Of a stretch of DNA of 64,000 nucleotides, positions 1-10,395 are shown piece after piece (the stretch's first letter is position 1; each line of letters starts with the position of its first letter). The notes beneath the pieces were generated by a model. That model was not told where the DNA came from. It ran no database searches and saw only the letters and a program-made list of their open reading frames with translations. The stretch is taken from assembly GCF_963924675.1 (NCBI RefSeq), contig NC_089225.1, positions 109,196,313 through 109,260,312 on the forward strand, read 5' to 3'. The stretch is from Phocoena phocoena. Its lineage: Eukaryota; Chordata; Mammalia; Artiodactyla; Phocoenidae. Made by a program: the position numbers and the translations under genes.

Positions 1-480
1 AGATGTGGATTCTGGTTACCCGTTGCTGTGTAACAGACCACCCCAAACTTAGTGGCATAAAACATCAACCTGTTTTTTTTTTTTTTTTTTTTTTTTAATA
101 CTCACTGTTTCTGTGAATCAGGAATTTGGACAGAAATGGCTCATCTCTTTCCATGGTGTCTGGGGCCTCACCTAGGAAGATGTGAAAGGTAAAGGGCTGG
201 GATCTTCAGAGGCTCCATACCACACATGTCTGGGCCCTGGGCTGGGACCACTGAAAGGCGGGGTCTACTGACCAGACCCCTACACGTGGCCTCTCCCTGT
301 GGCTTGGGCTCCTCAGCATGGTGGCTGGGTTCCAGGTGGAGCTTCCTAAGAGAAGGGGTTGCCTTCCCTTTCTGGCCTAGCCTGAGAAGTTACACAGTGT
401 CACTTCCCACATGCTATTGTCACAAGCTGCCCAGATCCAAGGGCCACAATCCTGCCTCTTGATGGAAGGGAGGCCAAAGA
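1..480 (-). repeat. Ancient LTR-like interspersed repeat, truncated at window edge
   Basis: The start carries the core 'gctgtgtaacagaccacccc' followed by 'cttagtggcataaaac', a hallmark of old mammalian LTR-type repeats read on the antisense strand. A 20-odd-base T run follows. Later blocks such as 'tgtctggggcctcac', 'tggcctctcc' and 'gtcacttccc' recur in the copy near 9.6 kb. The exact family (MaLR-type LTR or another class) is not certain. No protein-like reading frame is supported. Confidence 0.5.
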
Positions 481-602
481 ACATGTGGTCACTTTTTAAA
501 ACTGCCCCAGAGCCTGAGGTCTTCCATCAGATGTCTGCATGGAGACAAAGGGAAGTTGATGATGTACTGAAAGCAGCTGGCAGTCATCTTTTCCACAGCT
601 CT

Positions 603-850
603 GTACTGAATGTCTACCCTGTACCGGGCACTCTGTAGGTACGGGGCAATCGCGTGGAACAAAATGGACAAAAACATAGATCCCGAGCTAGCCTGTATTT
701 CAACATGGTGAAGTGGACGATAAAGATGTAATCGTAAAATACACAATATTAGATAGTTACCACTTCATGGAGAGAAATAAATCATGGCAGGGGTTCGGAG
801 CATGGGGCATGGAGGGAGGGGCAACACCGATTTAAAATGTGGGGTGAGGC
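603..850 (-). repeat. L2-type LINE 3' fragment
   Basis: The order 'tactgaatgtctaccctgtaccgggcactc', then 'tacggggcaatcgcg', then 'ggaacaaaatggacaaaaac' matches the antisense L2 3' end (shared 'gagcacctactatgtgccaggcactg' type core). It is strongly diverged and its boundaries are approximate. Confidence 0.5.
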
Positions 851-939
851 AGGCCTCAGTGAAGAAGTGATGTTTAGCCACCAGACCTGAGGGAGGAAGG
901 GAGAGTGGTGGATTAAAGACAGCCCTGGTTCTTTGACAC

Positions 940-1180
940 GTTTCCCTTTGAGACATGGCATCCACGCCCCTTGCCCTTGTATGCAGGTGTGCTGCGGGAC
1001 GGTTTGACCAATAGAACATGGAAGAAGTGACTTGGTGCTAGTTTCCCCATTAAGGCCGTAAGAAACAGGCAGCTTCCAATTCCTGTCTTAGGGCCACTTG
1101 TTCTCGGAGCCCTAGTCACCACGTCCAAGGCTGGAGAGACCACGGGGAGAGGCGCTGAGATTCTACAGCAGGGCATCCCG
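940..1180. repeat. Diverged mammalian interspersed repeat, family not named
   Basis: The segment carries 'tttgaccaatagaacatgg' and 'gaagtgacttgg', the recognisable core of a common old mammalian repeat. Later 'ctggagagaccacggggagag' fits the same element. Related cores occur at 16.99 kb and 37.2 kb in this window. I cannot assign a family name with confidence. Confidence 0.4.
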
Positions 1181-1300
1181 GCTGAGGCCAGCCTTTGGGG
1201 GTTGCCAGGATGTGTGAGTGGTCTCCGCGACCCCCCAGCTTAGCCCAGCCGCCAACTCAGTGTCACCCAGTCCCTAAGATGGTCAATTTGGGGAGAGATT

Positions 1301-1658
1301 TTTTTTTAAATAAATTTATTTATTTATTATTTATTTTTGGCTCCTTGGGTCTTTGTTGCTGCGTGCTGGCTTTCTCTAGTTGCGGCGAGCGGGGGCTACT
1401 CTTCGTTGCGGTGCGCGGGCTTCTCGCTGTCCTGGCTTCTCTTGTTGCGGAGCCCGGGCTCTAGGCGCGCAGGCTTCACTAGTTGTGGCACGTGGGCTCA
1501 GTAGCTGTGGTTCACGGGCTCTAGAGTGCAGGCTCAGCAGTTGTGGCGCATGGGCTCAGCCGCTCCGCGGCATGTGGGATCCTCCCAGACCAGGGCTCGA
1601 ACCTGTGTCGCCTGCATCGGCAGGCGGATTCTTAACCACCGCGCCACCAGGGAAGCCC
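1301..1658 (-). mobile_element. CHR-type tRNA-derived SINE, long form
   Basis: This is a full-length antisense SINE. It ends on the plus strand with 'accagggaagccc' and begins with an A/T-rich tail 'aaataaatttatttatt'. The tRNA-like head (antisense B-box around 'ggctcgaacctg') and the long body with repeated 'agttgtggc' units are intact. Flanks 'tggggagagatt' (1289-1300) and 'tggggagtgatt' (1659-1670) form a target-site duplication with one mismatch. It is non-coding and would have relied on L1 proteins for insertion. Confidence 0.92.
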
Positions 1659-1734
1659 TGGGGAGTGATTTTAATTAAAATGATTCCAGAAACTTACTAA
1701 CTGAAATAGGAATGGTGACCTGCTGGCGCTGCTG

Positions 1735-1966
1735 ATAAGAGAAACGGCACCATTTCCTGGGCACTGCTGCCGATTGCGTCCCAAACACTCAGTTAATTAA
1801 CAGAGTGACTCTGTGAGGGGGCTGCTATTACCCCTATTTTACAGACAAGAACACCGGGTCTGTGGAGAGAGGCAGTGACTTATTCAAGATGGCACAGCAC
1901 CAAGAGGCTGAGTGAATACAAAAGAAGTTCTGACTCCAAATCCTGTGCTCTGTCCACTCTCTTATT
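1735..1966 (-). repeat. MIR SINE fragment
   Basis: The antisense MIR core is visible: 'ttacccctattttacagac' followed by 'gaggcagtgacttattcaagatggcacagc' and a degraded 'ctctgtccactctctta' end. It is heavily diverged, as expected for an ancient mammalian SINE. Confidence 0.7.
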
Positions 1967-2089
1967 CTGACAGAATGGAGACCCCATGCCCGCCCCACCC
2001 GCCTCCACCCTGGTGACACCTCTGAGAATCGCCATCCTCCACTCGTATCGTCTGGGGGCCTATGAACATGTTTTATAAATGACAAGAGT

Positions 2090-2805
2090 ACACGTGGTAA
2101 AAATTACCTCCATTCCTGCGTATTTCCAGACGTCGTACAGTTATGTCCTCCAGCGGACTGAATTAACTCCTTCTGGGGTCTAGACTTTAATGCTCTCTGC
2201 AGCCAGGAGAGTGCACTGGATTCCCAGTTCAGTAAAGGATGTGCTGGCATCAGTGAGGGGGCGGCCCTGATGCCACCCTACCTGCCCCACGGGTGTGCTG
2301 CCAGCTCCACCCTGATGAACAGGTGTGGAGAGCCGACCAAGAGACGCAACTACTGGATCCCAGTGACCGATCCAGAGCACGAGGTTGTAATACCTGCAGA
2401 TAAATGTTAACAATTCCTTTTACATATTTTACCTTATGCACAGGTGGATTTGCTCTTCAATTAAAATTTCAGTGCAGTGACTCGTTAGTGGTACAATCTC
2501 AGACCCAGTAGCATCCATGAGGTGAGCTGGGTTCGGTCAGGAAGGGGTCTCTGTTCAGATGGTTCGACTCTAGATTAACGTCTCTACCATTCAGACACGA
2601 CCTGAGTACCGGCTGTCCACATGCCCCGTGGTAGCAGGACCAGGTCACAGCTGAGTGAGGAATCAGCTCCGTGAGTCTGAAGAATTTCGGCTGACCTGAG
2701 CTGCAAGGCAGGGGGGTCAGACCAGGTTCCAGAATCAGAACTAGGCAAAGGGAGAACTGAGACGTCGGGTCAGCTTACATCCTAGAGCCCACAAAGAAGG
2801 ATGAC
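2090..2805. other. Unassigned sequence, no gene seen
   Basis: This is mixed-composition DNA with modest CpG content between the MIR fragment and the TG array. Short open frames (63-83 codons, minus strand) lack recognisable protein motifs. I recognise no repeat family or RNA gene here. Confidence 0.5.
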
Positions 2806-2809
2806 GATG

Positions 2810-3805
2810 ATCTGTGTATGTGTGGTGTGTTTTGTATATATTGTGTGTTTGCTATATTGTGTGTTTTGTATATATTTGTGTGTTTGCTGTGGATACTGTG
2901 TGTGTGTTGTGTTGTGTATATACTGTGGGGGTATGTGTTGTGTGTATATGTGTTGTGTATATGTTGTGGGTGTGTGTTATGTGTTGTGTGTATATGAGTG
3001 TTGTGTTGTGTGTGTATATGTGTCGTGCGTGTGCTGTGGATACTATGTGTGTGTTGTGTTGTGTATATACTGTGGGTGTATGTGTCGTGTGTATATGTTG
3101 CGGGTGTGTGTTGTGTTGTGTATATGACTGTTGTGTGTTGTGTATGTGTTGTGTGTATATGAGTGTTGTGTATGTATTGTGTTGTGTGTGTATATGTGTC
3201 GTGCGTGTGCTGTGGATACTATGTGTGTGTTGTGTGGTGTATATACTGTGGGTGTATGTGTCGTGTGTATATGTTGCGGGTGTGTGTTGTGTTGTGTATA
3301 TGACTGTTGTGTGTTGTGTATGTGTTGTGTGTATATGAGTGTTGTGTATGTATTGTGTTGTGTGTGTATATGTGTCGTGCGTGTGCTGTGGATACTATGT
3401 GTGTGTTGTGTGGTGTATATACTGTGGGTGTATGTGTCGTGTGTATATGTTGCAGGTGTGTGTTGTGTTGTGTATATGACTGTTGTGTGTTGTGTATGTG
3501 TTGTGTGTATATGAGTGTTGTGTATGTATTGTGTTGTGTGTGTATATGTGTCGTGTGTGTGCTGTGGATACTATGTGTGTGTTGTGTTGTGTATATACTG
3601 TGGGTGTATGTGTCGTGTGTATATGTTGTGGGTGTGTGTTGTGTTGTGTATATGACTGTTGTGTGTTGTGTATGTACTGTGTGTTGTGTGTGTGCATGTT
3701 GCATATGTATTGCGGGTGTGTGTATATGTGTATACATTGTGTATACATTGTGGGCATCTACTGTGTGTGTTGTGGGTGTGTGTGCACGCACACATGTGTG
3801 TCTAC
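2810..3805. repeat. TG-rich minisatellite with 176-bp higher-order unit
   Basis: The tract is made of TG/TA dinucleotides punctuated by rare words such as 'tcgtgcgtgtgctgtgg'. The word 'gtgctgtgga' recurs at 3031, 3207, 3383 and 3559, exactly 176 bp apart. Units 3031-3206, 3207-3382 and 3383-3558 differ at only a few positions; the fourth diverges after about 3670. An earlier related word near 2884 lies 147 bp upstream. Open frames of up to 206 codons across it (Cys/Val/Tyr on plus, His/Thr on minus) are artefacts of stop-poor repeats. Confidence 0.95.
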
Positions 3806-4961
3806 TTGTGTGAGGAGGGCACAGACGCAGATTCGGCAAACTGAGCTCAAGGTCAGGAGGACAGGCAGTCCGGTGAGGTGGGATGTGATCTGTGTCCGGC
3901 CAGGCGGTCCTGGAAGGACTTGGGAAGAAGATCCAGGTAAACAGCTGAACTCAGAAGACTGGCCACACCGGTCCAGGTGAGGGCCATGATGGACGGGCTC
4001 ATGGGATAACTGAGAAGTGCACAGTTACGTCAAGATTAACATAGAAATAACCCCAAATTGAGGCTGGCCAGGAGGAAACTAAAAGACCAGGGAAGGAGAC
4101 ATGAAGTCAAACTTTCTGTCTCTTTCCCAATGAGGATTAGAGTAAAATACAATTACCTGCAATATCATATATCTTATGTGGTCTCCCTGGATCTGAGCTA
4201 TAATTTCCCCCCTGAAACCTTCTATGCCTTACGCATCTGGCATATCCATTTATCTCTGAGTAACTATTTACATTTGCATCTGCTCAGTTCTACGTAGTTT
4301 CTCCTTTTTCCTTGACATCTTAAGCTTTTTGCCTCTCCACTGACAACCACACACACAAAAGGAATGCCTGACTTTGCACCCTCATCTGGCTTTCTTATGA
4401 ATTCTGCTCTCCCGGTAAGTGGGTTTCATCAGAATTAGAGGAAGAAACATGCATATTTTTCATATAAATAATGCAAGGGACAGTGGCTAATGGCTGCTTT
4501 ATGGAGCCCATTTCTTTCCCTGTTTCATTTAAAACCTCTAGCTTCTGATCACAGTGGTCACTTAGCCTAGAAGTCCACTTCAGAAACCCTGGAATCTCAG
4601 AAAAAAAGGGGAGAGGATCAAAGGAGACAAGACAGGGGCCAGAATAGAAGCTGCAGGGGCGGAGGCTGTGCATCTCATGGGGCACCCGCCTCCACCAGGA
4701 ATGAGACCAGCTGGGGGCCAGATCCTGGTCACCAGTGAGGAGCGCGCTGAGGCTCTACATGGTGAGCTTCCTATGACCTTGGCCACGTCCTTGGCCAAGT
4801 CTATATGACTTTCTCTGTGGAGGTGACTAGAAATGCAAAGGAGCCTGGGACCTTGAAAGCCTCTGGGGCTTTGATTACTTGAGGGAAAGATGGCCTTGGG
4901 CGAGACCTCTAGCTTCTGAAATGCTGAGGAGAGGGTCATTAAGGCAGATCCTGTCTGGTGG
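3806..4961. other. Unassigned sequence, no gene seen
   Basis: This is unique-looking DNA after the TG array. The largest frame is a 141-codon minus-strand one ending near 4580. It shows no domain, signal peptide or familiar motif and overlaps the adjacent MIR. No repeat is recognised. Confidence 0.5.
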
Positions 4962-5130
4962 TGTAGTGCAAATGTTGGCTTGATTTTGAATCGTGACTCT
5001 GCCACTTATGAGCACTGTGGCCTTGGACAAGTCACATGGCCTTTCTGCACCTTTGCCTTCACATCTGTAAAATGGGTTGATGGCACCCCTCTCAGAGGCT
5101 AATACTGAGACAAAGGGGACCTTGAGTTAT
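4962..5130 (+). repeat. MIR SINE fragment
   Basis: The sense MIR order is clear: 'gactctgccacttatgagc', 'gtggccttggacaagtcac', 'cttcacatctgtaaaatggg' and 'gatggcacc'. These match the tRNA-related and core regions of MIR. The 3' half is lost. Confidence 0.8.
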
Positions 5131-6120
5131 AACAGCATCCAGAATGATATGGCCAGCACAGGGTCCATACCCAGGAGCATGGGGGTCCCTCCTTCTTGGA
5201 GACAGTGCCAACTCTTGAGGGATGCTGTCATGCACAGTTTGGATATAAGAGGAGGAGAAGACGTTAAGTCTCCCTTAGGATTGATCTCATTTCTTTTTTG
5301 TTCCACAAACTTCACTCATTTTGCTCTTGTGACTCTCCTTGTGGTCCCCTGAACCAGAACCCACAAGTCAGAAGCTTAGAGAAGTCTGGTAATGAGGCTT
5401 TATGAATCTTGTTGCCAACTCTGCCCTGACAGATAAATACATGTAAGTGACTCCGAGACCCAAGGAGATCACAGCCCAGAGCCCGAGGCTCTCGGTCCTT
5501 TGGGAGTCCCCTTTTAAACCCACCACTCCCTGTCGCCCTTACTGTCCCGTCTGTACCCTTTCTCTCCAGGACCGGCCCTTCCCTGCAGTGGGCACCATTC
5601 CTGGCACTGGCTGTGGGGACTGCACCCTCCGTGATGTGTAGCACTGCAGTGCACGGGGCCTTCCCTGCCCTGTGCGGCGGGATTCTGATTCCCGACATCT
5701 CTCGGCTCTTCCTTTGCAGCAACTTCCTAGCTCTTCTCCCTGTTTCCACACTTGCCTCCCTCAGTACAATCTCCTCACTCAGCCAGGTAACGTCCCTGAC
5801 ACTCACGTCTGCCTCAAATCCCACAGGGATTGGCTGATGCTTGCAGGACAACTAAGGCCACTCTTGGCAGGTGGACATCCGAGTCCCAGGTGACCACTCC
5901 CAGTGCTTCCAACGCTGCTTCCGAAACCATCCCAAATGGGCAGCAGCGCCCACCGTGCTCTTCTCGTGGCCCTTCTCTGATTTTGCCTCTTCTTGAATTT
6001 CTAATTACCCGTTTCTGTCTGGAAAGCTCCTTTCATCCCTCAAAACGCAGCTTAACGATCTCTTTCTTTGAAAAACAATTCTATAATCTGCAAGGCAAGT
6101 TTCTGCAGCCATCTCAGCAG
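5131..6120. other. Unassigned sequence, possible diverged L2 part
   Basis: The pyrimidine-rich stretch around 5690-6070 ('tccctgtttccacacttgcc', 'cctttcatccctcaaaacgcag') resembles sense L2 ORF2 DNA, but too weakly to call. A 179-codon minus-strand frame spans 5312-5851. It has no recognisable domain or composition typical of a real protein, so no gene is called. Confidence 0.4.
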
Positions 6121-6340
6121 CTAGGATAAATATCTACCGAGAACTTTCTATGTGTTCAGTTCCTCCAGACCCTGGGGATACAAAGGTGAGTAAGAAATTC
6201 TGTTCACCAAAATCTTTCCAAAGTGGGGAGAGATAGAAAGTTAACAGCCAAACAAAATACTTGGTGATCAGAGATAGAAAAATTAGAAGTGATATAAACA
6301 TGAAAGTTACCATTTGCAGCATGCAGGGCAGTATTGTTGT
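6121..6340 (-). repeat. L2-type LINE 3' fragment
   Basis: 'taccgagaactttctatgtg', then 'gaccctggggatacaaaggtgagtaag' fit the antisense L2 3' end ('ctggggatacagcagtgaac' type core). It is diverged and the limits are approximate. Confidence 0.55.
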
Positions 6341-6394
6341 TGCTTTCCAAAGATAAGCTCATGTACATTTCACACGATATATAAAAATTCATTG

Positions 6395-6592
6395 AAGTAG
6401 ATGATAGGCATAAATATTAAAGTTAGAACTATAAAATTTTTAGAAGAAACTGTTGGAGAAAATATTTGTGATCATGGTCTAGACAGAGGGCACAAAAACC
6501 CAAACCGTGAAAGGAAAAAAAAAAAAAAAAAAAGATAACATGGCTTTCATCAAAATGAAAAACTTGCTTTTCATTTTAAAAGCTTATTTTTC
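6395..6592 (+). repeat. L1 ORF2 remnant
   Basis: The run 'agaagaaactgttggagaaa', then 'tttgtgatcatgg', 'gacagagggcac' and 'ggctttcatcaaaatgaaaa' follows a well-known stretch of L1 ORF2 in sense orientation. It carries no long open frame and an expanded A run at 6513-6533. Confidence 0.6.
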
Positions 6593-6594
6593 CA

Positions 6595-6720
6595 GCTCTA
6601 TTAAGATCTAATTGACATAACACATTGTGTAAGCTTAAGGTGTACAATTTGGTGAATGTATATATTACAAAATGATTACCACAATAAAAGTTAGTTAGCA
6701 GATCCTTCAAAAACAAAAAA
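6595..6720 (-). repeat. L1M 3' UTR fragment
   Basis: 'tctattaagatctaattgac', 'taacacattgtgtaagctta' and 'aggtgtacaatttggtg' match the antisense 3' UTR of older L1M elements. The same block appears at 36.48 kb and 38.77 kb. Confidence 0.7.
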
Positions 6721-6744
6721 AGAAAAGAAATAGAGACAACTAAC

Positions 6745-6852
6745 ATTTCTGATTTTATAGATGGGAACACTGAGGCCCAGAGATGTTAAGAGACTTGCCC
6801 ATGGTCACACAGCTAGTACGTTATAAAGTCAAGATTTGAGAACAAGTGTTCT
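6745..6852 (-). repeat. MIR SINE fragment
   Basis: The antisense MIR core 'ttttatagatgggaacactg', 'aggcccagagatgttaagag' and 'catggtcacacagctagta' is well preserved over about 90 bp. Confidence 0.82.
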
Positions 6853-7415
6853 CAGCCATTACGTCGTCCTCCCTCTTGCAAACGGCAGTGTCACACAGCC
6901 ACAATCCAAGGGTCAGGGAGGAACGGTCACAGGCCACTGTCAGCCAAGATCCAGCTGCGCAGACACGCACGCTTGGAGTCATGTGCAAAGTTACAGAGAA
7001 TGCAGTAGCAGCTCAATCACACAGGAATCCCTCTGCTGCTAGCTCCCAGGGGCCGGAAGCCCCTGCCCTGGGGGCTCCATGAAGCCCACTATCTGAGATA
7101 GTTTAACAAAGATCTGGAAATGGGTAAACTTTTCCACTATCCAGATGCAGATATGGAGCTGAGTATGTACCCATTTCAGACACCCTGGAAGTAATTCAGT
7201 GCCCAAGGGACACTGAGTCCAGGGGGCTTGGGGGTTGGTGCGTGCATGGTGGGGGGTTGGGGGTGGAGCACAGCGGAGAAACAGCAGAATAAGAAGGAAG
7301 CCGACTGTGGAGGACCTTGGCCCAGACTGAGGATTTGTCCTGAGGACAAAGGGGAGCTAATGGAATACTTACGGTAAGGTAGGTAAGGTGCCCCTCCCCT
7401 GGCCGAGAACACTGG
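6853..7415. other. Unassigned sequence, no gene seen
   Basis: Moderately GC-rich DNA. Overlapping small frames (68-91 codons) on both strands show no motif. A short G/C inverted stretch lies near 7050-7075 ('ggggccggaagcccc'). No repeat is recognised. Confidence 0.5.
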
Positions 7416-7752
7416 AGGTAGGCTTGTCAGATTTAGCAAATAAAAATACACGATACCCGGTTACCTTCGAATTTTATACGAACAGTGAATCATTTTTATA
7501 AGTATGTGCCATGTGATATTTGGGATGTACTTTTACTAAAAAATTGCTGTATATCAGATTGCATAGATATTTGGCAAATAATTTTTTAGTATAAGTATGT
7601 CCCATGCAATCAGATACACAATAAATATTTTTTAGTGTAAGTATGTCCCAAATAGCACACTGGACTTACTTATACTAAAAATATATTCACCATGGTTGAT
7701 ATAAAAGTCAGATGTAACTGGGTGTCTTATGTCTTTTCTGGCAAACATGACT
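7416..7752. mobile_element. Palindromic MITE-like DNA element
   Basis: The outer arms are inverted copies: 'tcagatttagcaaataaaaa' and 'acccggttac' at left against 'gtaactgggtgtc' and 'ttttctggcaaa' at right. The interior holds repeated 'ataagtatgtccca'-type words at 7497, 7590 and 7638, with their inverse near 7526 and 7665, so two hairpins sit in tandem. This fits a non-autonomous palindromic DNA transposon common in mammals; I do not name the family. No transposase is present. Confidence 0.7.
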
Positions 7753-8053
7753 GGAGGAGACTAGGTTTGGGAAGGAAGGTCAAGAGTCTAAGTTCAGGGA
7801 CGTGATGGGTTTGAGATGCTGGGGGCCATCCTCGTAGAGATGAAGGGTGGCCAGTCAAATGAGTGAGGGCCAGGGGCCCAGCCTGGGACAGAGGTAAAAC
7901 TGTGAGATTCATCAGAGTATAAAGAGTAGAAGAAGCCTGGTATAGATCTATATTCTGCCTGATGGAAAAGCCAAAACCTAGAGGCAACGCATGAATACTC
8001 ACTACCCCACGAGCCACTCGAGAAAATACTGACGCTGCCAGGATTACAACTCT
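7753..8053. other. Unassigned sequence, no gene seen
   Basis: A 96-codon minus-strand frame crosses this stretch but carries no recognisable motif. No repeat is recognised between the MITE-like element and the L1 insertion. Confidence 0.45.
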
Positions 8054-8068
8054 GTTAGGGTTATTCTT

Positions 8069-8283
8069 TTTTAAAAAAAAAAATTTATTGAAGTATAATT
8101 GATTTACAATGCTGTGTTAGTTTCAGATGTACAGCAAAGTGAATCAGTTAGCCACTCTTATATAGATTCTTTTCCCATATAGATCATTACAGAGTATTGA
8201 CTAGAGTTCCCTATGTAAAGTGGTACAAATGAACTTATTTACAAAACAGAAACAGAGTCACAGATGTAGAAAACAAACTTATG
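8069..8283 (-). mobile_element. 5'-inverted (twin-primed) truncated L1 insertion
   Basis: A perfect 15-bp duplication 'gttagggttattctt' flanks the insert at 8054-8068 and 8284-8298. The left part (to about 8220) is antisense L1 3' UTR: 'tttattgaagtataattgat', 'atgtacagcaaagtg'. The right part ('acaaatgaacttatttacaa', 'aacagagtcacagatgtag') is L1 sequence in the sense orientation. Opposite orientations inside one duplication are the signature of twin priming. Confidence 0.85.
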
Positions 8284-8374
8284 GTTAGGGTTATTCTTAA
8301 TAGTGAGAAAGTGGAGTGAAGGTGAGGTCGTTGGAATTTGAAGAGGTCTAGTGTGTTACAGGGTGTCTACATGG

Positions 8375-8600
8375 ACACACAGTGACCTTTATACTTATAT
8401 GCCACTTTATTATTTATAACATGTTTAACAGAGAGTTTGTCAGTGTTTCCACCAATACTGTAAAGTATTTATTTCAGTTTCATAAAGGATGAAATTAATT
8501 CACAGAGAGATTTTGTATTATAATTTAGGCCGTTGTAAGAAAGCCAAGGAGTGACAGCGTTGGAGGGACAAACCCAGCTGTATGACTCCATGCAATCCTC
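8375..8600 (-). repeat. MIR-like fragment
   Basis: A weak antisense MIR order is visible: 'cataaaggatgaaattaatt', 'cacagagagattttg', 'gggacaaacccagctgtatgactcc'. High divergence makes the limits uncertain. Confidence 0.4.
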
Positions 8601-9560
8601 CCCATATAGACCCTTCTGTACAATACAGTAATTCTGTAATGTTTTAGGGAAAAAATATCTGGAACAATAATATGCATTCACTTTGCCCCCAAATGCCATC
8701 CCATCTTACATTGACTCCTTAAAACGGCTAAGGTTTCATCTTCTTATAATCCACACAGTCTTGAACAAGGACCAAAGAAACACTGGCTGCATCCATCCAT
8801 CACTTGGCCATCTCATGGCAAATGTAGAGCTCCGTATGTCTGCTGTGGTACAGTCACCAGCACTGACTGACCATGAAGTTGGGTCGATAATTGAATTCCC
8901 AGTGTCACAGCCTGTTTCCAGCAGTAACTTAGAAAAAGACTTGTCATATCAAAGAAAATCTTTGTCTGCATAAGGACAGTCGGGTTTTGAAGCCTTTTGA
9001 GAGCAACCCAAACGACTCAAAGGGAATTCTCTGCCTTAAATAGATAACAACCTCACTCACCTTCTTTACTGGTTGCATTTGCAGCAAACATAAATAATAA
9101 TTCATACATATTTTTTCTAATCAGTGATTTTCTGACAAAATGTTTCTGAGCAAACCATGGCCTGAAATACTGGTGTTCTCTTAAAAGTGAAGAAAACTCC
9201 CTTGTGTGCTTCTAGATGGCATCTGATATACCTGTAAGAGTTTGAGCTTTTAAGGAAAGAATGGGACTTGAAGGAGCTGGTGATGTTTATCTCTAAAAAG
9301 AGAAGGCTTGTATGCATGCCTCAGGCATGGGGGTAAAATGAGGGTGGGAGGTGTAGGGAGTGACGGTCTTGATTACCTGTAGACACTGGAAGAGCTGCCA
9401 TGCAGGAGGACGTAGACTTACTCTCCATAGAGACAGGTTGTGAATGATAGGAAGGCAGATTTGGGTTAAATGTAGAAAAGAATGTTCTAGCAATTATTGC
9501 TATTTTAAAAAATGGAAAGAATTACTTTAAAAGCACAGAGTCTCCTGTTCCTAGAAGAGT
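8601..9560. other. Unassigned sequence, no gene seen
   Basis: A 96-codon plus-strand frame (8683-8973) and 66-codon minus frames have no recognised domain. No known repeat core was seen. Confidence 0.5.
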
Positions 9561-9950
9561 TTGAGCTGAGACTAGAGTTCGTGGGGCATCATTTGGGTGG
9601 CTCAAAGGATCCACTCTGAAGGTGGCCTCACTGAGGGCTGGCAGGTTGGTCCTGGTCGTCAGCTAGAAGCACAGCTGGGGCTGTTGGCTGGAGGCCTCGG
9701 TTCTCCTCCATGTGGCTGCTACACATGGCTAGGCTGGCTTCTCCCAAAATGGTGGTCACAGGGTAGTCAGACTTCTTACATCGTGGCTGCCTTCACCTAG
9801 ACCAAAGAGAAGTTAAGGTTTAAGTCTAGAACCGGCATAGTGTCACTTCCTCCACCTTCTACTGGTTGAAACAAGTCACTGGGCCAGAGCAAATTCAAGG
9901 GGAGGAAACCCATAAGCGTGTACACACACTAACTTTATCGGAGGCACCAA
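9561..9950 (-). repeat. Second copy of the 5'-edge LTR-like repeat
   Basis: Blocks 'catgtggctgctacacatgg', 'aaaatggtggtcac', 'catagtgtcacttcctccac' and 'aaattcaaggggaggaa' follow the order of the element at 1-480. It is strongly diverged, so only family relatedness is claimed. Confidence 0.45.
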
Positions 9951-10395
9951 ATTTGTGTTCTATCACAATCTAGCCCCACTAGCTTCATTGTAGCGAAGAT
10001 TCATTTTCTGGGTAGGATGCTGTGGCCTACCACTGATTCTTCTTTAAATTCTAGAATTCTCTGGTTCAGTTTATTTTCAATTTATGGTTTCCTGGTACAA
10101 TAACAGGCACACAATGACCATTAACGTGGGACTTACTGATTGATTGATTCCACACAACTTATCAATATATTTTCCAGCTGAGGCAGAGCCTGGGTCAGCA
10201 TTTCACGGGAACACGGCTCTCTGTAAGACTCATGCCTTCTCAAACCAGTCGATGATTATTCTTCACTCTGCAGATACCAGCTTGGTCCCAAGTAATTCAT
10301 TTTATAAATGCTGTTACCAGACAGAAGCACATATTATTCTAGTTTGCAAAATCCATGCTGCAACAAAAGGAATAGTAGAGGGTTATATGCTCTAA
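9951..10395. other. Mostly unassigned, small L2-like tail
   Basis: Around 10090-10150 'aacaggcacacaatgaccat' and 'cttactgattgattgattcc' resemble the sense 3' tail of L2. The rest, including an 83-codon plus frame (10144-10395), has no recognised match. Confidence 0.35.

Noticed and set aside
2801..3839. Long open frames (up to 206 codons, both strands) in the TG array
   Set aside because: They come from stop-poor TG/CA repeats. The translations are almost only Cys, Val, Tyr or His, Thr, and the 176-bp unit is not a multiple of three, so frames rotate between units.
5312..5851. 179-codon minus-strand frame
   Set aside because: No domain, no credible codon pattern and no splice or promoter context. 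It looks like chance in GC-moderate DNA.
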